Source of the DNA: Bordetella genomosp. 5
GTDB lineage: Bacteria > Pseudomonadota > Gammaproteobacteria > Burkholderiales > Burkholderiaceae_B
Reading direction: 5' to 3'
NCBI RefSeq assembly: GCF_002261475.1
Contig: NZ_NEVN01000001.1
Span: 62,001 to 126,000 of the forward strand
Length of the DNA: 64,000 nt
A program made the translations under genes and the position numbers. Shown one piece after another: positions 60,355 through 64,000 of the stretch. The notes under the pieces were generated by a model that was given only the letters and a program-made list of their open reading frames with translations, searched no databases and was not told the origin of the DNA. Position 1 is the first letter of the stretch. Each line of letters opens with the position of its first letter.

Positions 60355-61200
60355 ATGGCGGACGTGTGCTCGGACCGGCTGGACGCCCTGCTGAACCGTT
60401 TTCCGGTGCGCGCGCATCTGTTCCACGCCGGAACGCTGTGCGGCATCAACGGCCTGGCCGACTCGGAAGGGGGGCGCGGCCAGCTGCATCTCGTCAAGGC
60501 GGGCACGCTGGATGTCGTCCATCCCGGGCGCGACCCGCTGCGCGTCACGGAGCCCAGCCTGCTGATGTATCCGCGCCCCATGCCGAGGCAGTTCCACACC
60601 GACCCGGAGCGCGGCGCCGACATGGCCTGTGCCGATCTGGAGTTCGACGGCGGCGCGACCAATCCGCTCGCCGCGGCCCTGCCCGACGTGGTGTGCGTGC
60701 CGCTGCGTGAGATCGATGGCGCGGCGCCGATTCTGGGCGTGCTGTTCGACGAGGCCTTCGGTGAGAACTGCGGCCGCTATCCCTTGATCGACCGCCTGTT
60801 CGAGGTGGTGCTGATCCAGATGCTGCGCCACTTGATGGAGACGGGCCGCGTGGCGGGCGGCATGCTGGCCGGCATGTCGCATCCGCAGCTGCGCCGCGCG
60901 CTGGTCGCCATGCACGAGCAGCCCGCCCACGAATGGACGCTGGCCTCGCTGGCCGACGTCTCGGGCATGTCGCGCAGCGTGTTCGCGGGGGCGTTCCGGG
61001 ACGCCGTGGGCTGTACGCCCGGGCATTACCTGCAGGGCTGGCGGGTGCGGCTCACGCAGCAGGCGCTGCTTTTGGGCAAGCCACTCAAGTCGATCGCGAT
61101 GGACGTGGGGTATGGCAGCGAGGCGGCGCTGTCGCGCGCGTTCAAGGCCATCAGCGGGATGACGCCGCGGGAGTGGCGGCAGGGGCAGGAGCGGGCCTGA
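60355..61200 (+). CDS. AraC-family transcriptional regulator (AraC_binding type, cupin_6)
   Basis: The 281-residue protein has a cupin-like effector domain (GQLHLVKAGTLDVVHPGRDP, LLMYPRPMPRQFHT) of the group often found beside oxidoreductases or hydrolases. The C-terminal double helix-turn-helix is WTLASLADVSGMSRSVFAGA and KSIAMDVGYGSEAALSRAFK followed by GMTPREWR. The divergent hydrolase gene is the probable target. AGGAG at 60343-60347 precedes the ATG. Confidence 0.9.
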   Translation: MADVCSDRLDALLNRFPVRAHLFHAGTLCGINGLADSEGGRGQLHLVKAGTLDVVHPGRDPLRVTEPSLLMYPRPMPRQFHTDPERGADMACADLEFDGGATNPLAAALPDVVCVPLREIDGAAPILGVLFDEAFGENCGRYPLIDRLFEVVLIQMLRHLMETGRVAGGMLAGMSHPQLRRALVAMHEQPAHEWTLASLADVSGMSRSVFAGAFRDAVGCTPGHYLQGWRVRLTQQALLLGKPLKSIAMDVGYGSEAALSRAFKAISGMTPREWRQGQERA

Positions 61201-61286
61201 CCGCGCGCACCTCTGAAGGGCAGGCGTGCAAAAAAGGGGCCGCATCTGAGGTACGCTTGCGCCTTTCTCTTATCCCCGGTATCCCC

Positions 61287-61982
61287 ATGAAGTCGATTCC
61301 CTTCGCGCTGGCCGCGCTGTTCTTGCCCACCCTCGTGAGCGCGGCCTATACCCCGACGCCGCTCGAAAAGGCGTTGATCGAGCACGAAATCCGCGAAGAG
61401 CACAGTGAGTTGCTCAAGGGCGCGCGCCGCGTGATCGCGCAACGCATGGATCTTTCTCATGAGGAAGTGACCGATGTGGCCAAGGCGTATGCCAACGGCC
61501 CCTCGGAGCGCTTGCCCGCGGTCATCGAAACGCCGATCCTCTTGCGCGGCAAGGTGGACACCTCCGCCACGCAGGGCACGCGCGTCACGTACGTCACCGA
61601 AGCCGGCGCGCCGGTGCGCGCGGAGCTGCCGCAAGCCTTGGCATCGCAGACCGAGCCGGTGGTGCTGTGCGACAAGCTGACGTGGAGCGACGGCGCCGTG
61701 CTGTTCACCGGCTGCGCCGACTGGAAGACGGTCGTCGAACAGAAGATCGCGCAGTACCGTGCCGAGATCACTGACTTTTTGCAGGGCAAGCCCGCGCCGG
61801 CGGACGTGAAGCGAGTCGTGGTCCAGCTGTTCGTGGTGGCGGACGATATGCCCGGCATGAGCGGCTGCCCGGATGACTACGCCAGGTGCACGGCTGCCAT
61901 CCGCAACACCGACATGACGCGCGAGGGCTACGCCGCCGTGCGCGCACGCCTGACGAAGGCCGGCGTCCAGGCGGAACGCTGA
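61287..61982 (+). CDS. Exported protein of unknown function
   Basis: The 231-residue protein has a signal peptide (KSIPFALAALFLPTLVSA) and a mature part with helix-rich start (EKALIEHEIREEHSELLKGA) and two cysteine pairs (VVLCDKLTWSDGAVLFTGCA and SGCPDDYARCTAA) that could be disulfides. No family was recognised. It is in the same direction as the AraC gene, 86 bp after it. Confidence 0.7.
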   Translation: MKSIPFALAALFLPTLVSAAYTPTPLEKALIEHEIREEHSELLKGARRVIAQRMDLSHEEVTDVAKAYANGPSERLPAVIETPILLRGKVDTSATQGTRVTYVTEAGAPVRAELPQALASQTEPVVLCDKLTWSDGAVLFTGCADWKTVVEQKIAQYRAEITDFLQGKPAPADVKRVVVQLFVVADDMPGMSGCPDDYARCTAAIRNTDMTREGYAAVRARLTKAGVQAER

Positions 61983-62079
61983 TCGCGGGACAGGAGCCGC
62001 CGGGGTGCGGCCGGCCAGGCACGATGATCAGCGGCGCTGAGAAACGCCTGGGATCGTCGCTGCGCTGCCGGTCGCGCCC

Positions 62080-62901
62080 CTACTCGTTATCCATCGACAC
62101 CAGCGCGATCGGAATCAGAAACTGGCCGTCTTCGTACGGCAGCGTGTAACGGTGGCGCGTGGTGGCGACGGTGGCTTCGACGCATTCGCCGTTTTTCTCG
62201 TCGGCGCGCGTGGTGGTGGCGACTTCGGTAGCCATCAGGTTGCGGCCGCTCATCGCGAGCGTGCGCCGGGTGCGGATGAATTCGCCTTTGCAGCGCGTGT
62301 CGTATTCGCCCTGAAGCCGCTCCATCGACACGCCGTCCAGCGCCATGCGCAGCGAGTCGCCCTCGGGCACGAACAGACGCAGACTGGTTTCCTGGAAGGG
62401 GTTCGGCTGTGAGCCGTTGGCGCGCGCGATGCGCACACCGAACGCACGCTTGCCGTCGACGCTGTAGCGCGCCGTATCGAGCGTCACGTCGAAGATGCGG
62501 ACGGCGTCGTCCGTCATCAGGCCGGTGATGCGCAGCGACTGGCGCACCTGCAGGGTGTGGGCATCGAGCACGTACAGCCCCAGGTCGCCCGTGTTGCCGT
62601 CGTCGCTCTCCGGCACATCGGCCAGCACGGGCACCGCGGCGAGCATGAGATTGCTGTCCGCGGGCCAGACCTTGCAGGCCACGCGCGGCACGCTCTCGAA
62701 CTCGCGCAGCGGAATGCGCGCCATGCTGTGGCTGTCACCCAGCGGCATACGCCCGTTGGCGTCGGGACCGCTCGCGCTCGGCCAGATCGCTCGCACGATG
62801 TCGGCGGCCTGGGGGCACGGCGTGGCGGCGTGCGCGGCGCTGGCGCACAGCGTGGCGGTCAGCGCGAGGGTGATGGAGCAGGCGGAGAAAAAACGGGGCA
62901 T
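62080..62901 (-). CDS. Exported protein of unknown function
   Basis: The 273-residue protein has a signal peptide (FFSACSITLALTATLCASAAHA) and a beta-rich mature part with cysteines at TPCPQ, VACKV, RCKGEF and GECVE, likely two disulfides. Strand-like pieces such as DLGLYVLDAHTLQVRQSLRI and VRIFDVTLDTARYSVDGKRA suggest a periplasmic domain. No family is recognised. It converges on the exported-protein gene at 61287 with a 97-bp gap. Confidence 0.7.
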   Translation of the reverse strand: MPRFFSACSITLALTATLCASAAHAATPCPQAADIVRAIWPSASGPDANGRMPLGDSHSMARIPLREFESVPRVACKVWPADSNLMLAAVPVLADVPESDDGNTGDLGLYVLDAHTLQVRQSLRITGLMTDDAVRIFDVTLDTARYSVDGKRAFGVRIARANGSQPNPFQETSLRLFVPEGDSLRMALDGVSMERLQGEYDTRCKGEFIRTRRTLAMSGRNLMATEVATTTRADEKNGECVEATVATTRHRYTLPYEDGQFLIPIALVSMDNE

Positions 62902-62948
62902 GACAATAGAGGCGGATGAGAGCCATGACATCTTAGGGGGAGTGGACT

Positions 62949-62977
62949 TGTCGCGAAACCCTCGCGATGTCGCGACA
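62949..62977. promoter_or_regulatory. Triple TCGCGA site upstream of the 87-residue protein gene
   Basis: TGTCGCGA (62949-62956) and TCGCGACA (62970-62977) form an inverted repeat, and a further TCGCGA lies between them (62962-62967). The spacing of about 10 bp per turn fits cooperative binding on one DNA face, 51 bp before the start codon at 63028. Self-control by the ribbon-helix-helix-like product is possible. Confidence 0.35.
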
Positions 62978-63027
62978 GGCGCTTGCCCGCATTGCGCTTA
63001 TGATGGCGCACTCTGTCAGGAATTCTC

Positions 63028-63291
63028 ATGAACAAATTCGAACTCGAAAAGAACAAGTCGCTCAAGGTCGTGGGCCAGCTCAAGCAATCCAGCACGCCGG
63101 GCCGTTTCGGTGGCGACGCCGTGCCGGATCGCCGCGAGCAGCGCAAGCTGGATCAGGCCGCGGGTCTGGTGCCGTTTCCGCTCAAGCTCACGCAGGCCCA
63201 GGCCGACCGCGTGCGTGCCATCGCGCAGGAGCGCGGCGTGTCCACCAACGAGGTGGTGGCCGAGCTGCTGCAGAAAGCGCTGGACGCCTGA
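63028..63291 (+). CDS. Small basic protein with ribbon-helix-helix-like C-terminus
   Basis: The 87-residue protein has a basic N-terminal half ([20 protein letters not shown]) and a C-terminal half ([20 protein letters not shown], then [17 protein letters not shown]) with the strand-helix-helix pattern of Arc/MetJ-type DNA-binding proteins. The family is not sure. It ends 5 bp ahead of the YaiI/YqxD gene. Confidence 0.65.
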   Translation: MNKFELEKNKSLKVVGQLKQSSTPGRFGGDAVPDRREQRKLDQAAGLVPFPLKLTQAQADRVRAIAQERGVSTNEVVAELLQKALDA

Positions 63292-63296
63292 GGCTC

Positions 63297-63767
63297 ATGC
63301 ATATCTGGGTCGACGCGGACGCCTGCCCCGCGGTCATCAAGGACATCCTGTTCCGCGCTTCGCAGCGCTGGCAGGTGCCGCTGACGCTGGTGGCCAACCA
63401 GATGCTGCGCACGCCGCCCTCGCCCCTGATCCGCGCCGTGCAGGTGCCGCGCGGGTTCGACGTGGCGGATGCGCACATCACGACCCATGCGCAGGCCGGG
63501 GATCTGGTCATCACGGGTGACATCCCGCTGGCCGCCGACGTCCTGGCCAAGGGGGCGATGGCGCTCAATCCGCGCGGCGAACGCTATTCGCCCGAGACCA
63601 TCCGCGAGCGCCTGGCGTTGCGCGACATGATGGAAGAGCTGCGCTCGAGTGGCGTGGATACGGGCGGGCCCTCCGCCTTCAGTCAGTCCGACCGCAAGGC
63701 ATTCGCCAACCAGCTCGACGCGCTGCTCGCGCGTCTGGCGCGCCAGCAGCCCAAACCGGCCGACTGA
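63297..63767 (+). CDS. YaiI/YqxD family protein (UPF0178, DUF188)
   Basis: The 156-residue protein shows the DUF188 pattern: [49 protein letters not shown] and [20 protein letters not shown]. The acidic residues ([13 protein letters not shown]) resemble a PIN-like nuclease centre, but activity is unproven for the family. It starts 5 bp after the preceding small gene and likely shares its message. Confidence 0.9.
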   Translation: MHIWVDADACPAVIKDILFRASQRWQVPLTLVANQMLRTPPSPLIRAVQVPRGFDVADAHITTHAQAGDLVITGDIPLAADVLAKGAMALNPRGERYSPETIRERLALRDMMEELRSSGVDTGGPSAFSQSDRKAFANQLDALLARLARQQPKPAD

Positions 63768-63770
63768 GCC

Positions 63771-64000
63771 TTAATGCCGGCCGGATTCCTGCATCAGCAA
63801 TCCATGGATGTACCGGCCCGCTTCGAGAATGTCGTCGCGGATCGCCTGGGCCACGCCCTGCGCGTCGCGCGCGGCCAGGGCTTCGACGGCCGCCGCGTGG
63901 TGATCGGTGGCCTTCAGGTGCGGCACGTACTCCGGCAGCACCATGTTGAGCACCGGCCCGCAGCGCAGCCACAGCGTCTCGATGCTGTCCTGGATCACGT
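63771..64000 (-). CDS. FCD-domain GntR-family regulator, N-terminal part outside window
   Basis: Only the last 76 codons are present. They give the end of an FCD domain (VEALAARDAQGVAQAIRDDI and LEAGRYIHGLL) in the layout seen in the other FCD regulator here. The stop codon lies 3 bp from the stop of the convergent YaiI/YqxD gene. The DNA-binding domain and start lie beyond base 64000. Confidence 0.75.
   Translation of the reverse strand, partial: VIQDSIETLWLRCGPVLNMVLPEYVPHLKATDHHAAAVEALAARDAQGVAQAIRDDILEAGRYIHGLLMQESGRH

Overview
The window is high-GC DNA (mostly about 65-70% G+C by eye) from a betaproteobacterium, most likely an Alcaligenaceae member close to Bordetella or Achromobacter. 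Pointers are a Bug-type (TctC) solute-binding protein, a PhaM-type granule protein, the layout of the aa3 cytochrome oxidase and haem A cluster, DUF2970 and DUF3717 proteins, and a stray type III secretion chaperone. The species cannot be fixed from the sequence alone.

Layout. 1-3404: a cut acetyltransferase gene, a divergent MocR regulator, an AhpD-type protein and a membrane protein. 3500-4800: sigma-32 gene rpoH, whose upstream region carries a sigma-E-like promoter and a perfect CIRCE (HrcA) operator, followed by a candidate small RNA with a CU-rich hairpin loop. 4944-8654: cAMP phosphodiesterase cpdA divergent from a Na+/H+ antiporter that carries a cyclic-nucleotide-binding domain. 8669-14618: a LacI repressor, its 18-bp palindromic operator, a complete TRAP transporter and an IlvD/Edd dehydratase, forming a probable sugar-acid uptake and catabolic unit. 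15735-24260: aa3 cytochrome c oxidase subunits II, I and III with small assembly proteins, SURF1, two Sco-like proteins, haem A synthase and haem O synthase; no Cox11/CtaG is seen. 24310-34249: DUF3717, a glycine-zipper protein, PhaM, glmU, an MFS pump, ugd, a glycosyltransferase, an Lrp regulator and glmS, so both ends of UDP-GlcNAc synthesis lie close together.

34250-35200 is an accessory patch: palindromic repeat elements ending in GGTGTCAGACT bracket a 145-bp copy of part of the neighbouring FCD regulator gene, and then a small exported-protein gene. 35199-39575 is a five-gene minus-strand operon (NAD-dependent dehydrogenase, Bug protein, RraA/HMG-aldolase-like enzyme, D-2-hydroxyacid dehydrogenase, FCD regulator). 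Upstream of it lies a 165-bp hexanucleotide array that makes a long G-quadruplex-capable strand. 40129-44353 holds an NTF2-like protein and a TetR regulator with three copies of one operator, a BenE-type transporter and a second MocR regulator.

44377-45284 is the most unusual part: a CesT-family type III chaperone gene and a 112-residue protein gene with a type-III-like N-terminus, downstream of a close match to an hrp-box promoter, isolated in a metabolic neighbourhood. 45461-64000 is a mosaic of transporters, oxidoreductases, LysR/AraC/ArsR/FCD regulators and exported proteins. It includes a divergent autotransporter/AraC pair that lost both 5' ends in one event, and an ArsR gene that looks leaderless and shares a 20-bp operator with the adjacent medium-chain dehydrogenase gene.

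No rRNA, tRNA, intact insertion sequence, prophage or CRISPR array was recognised. All functions are read from sequence by eye; no search was run.
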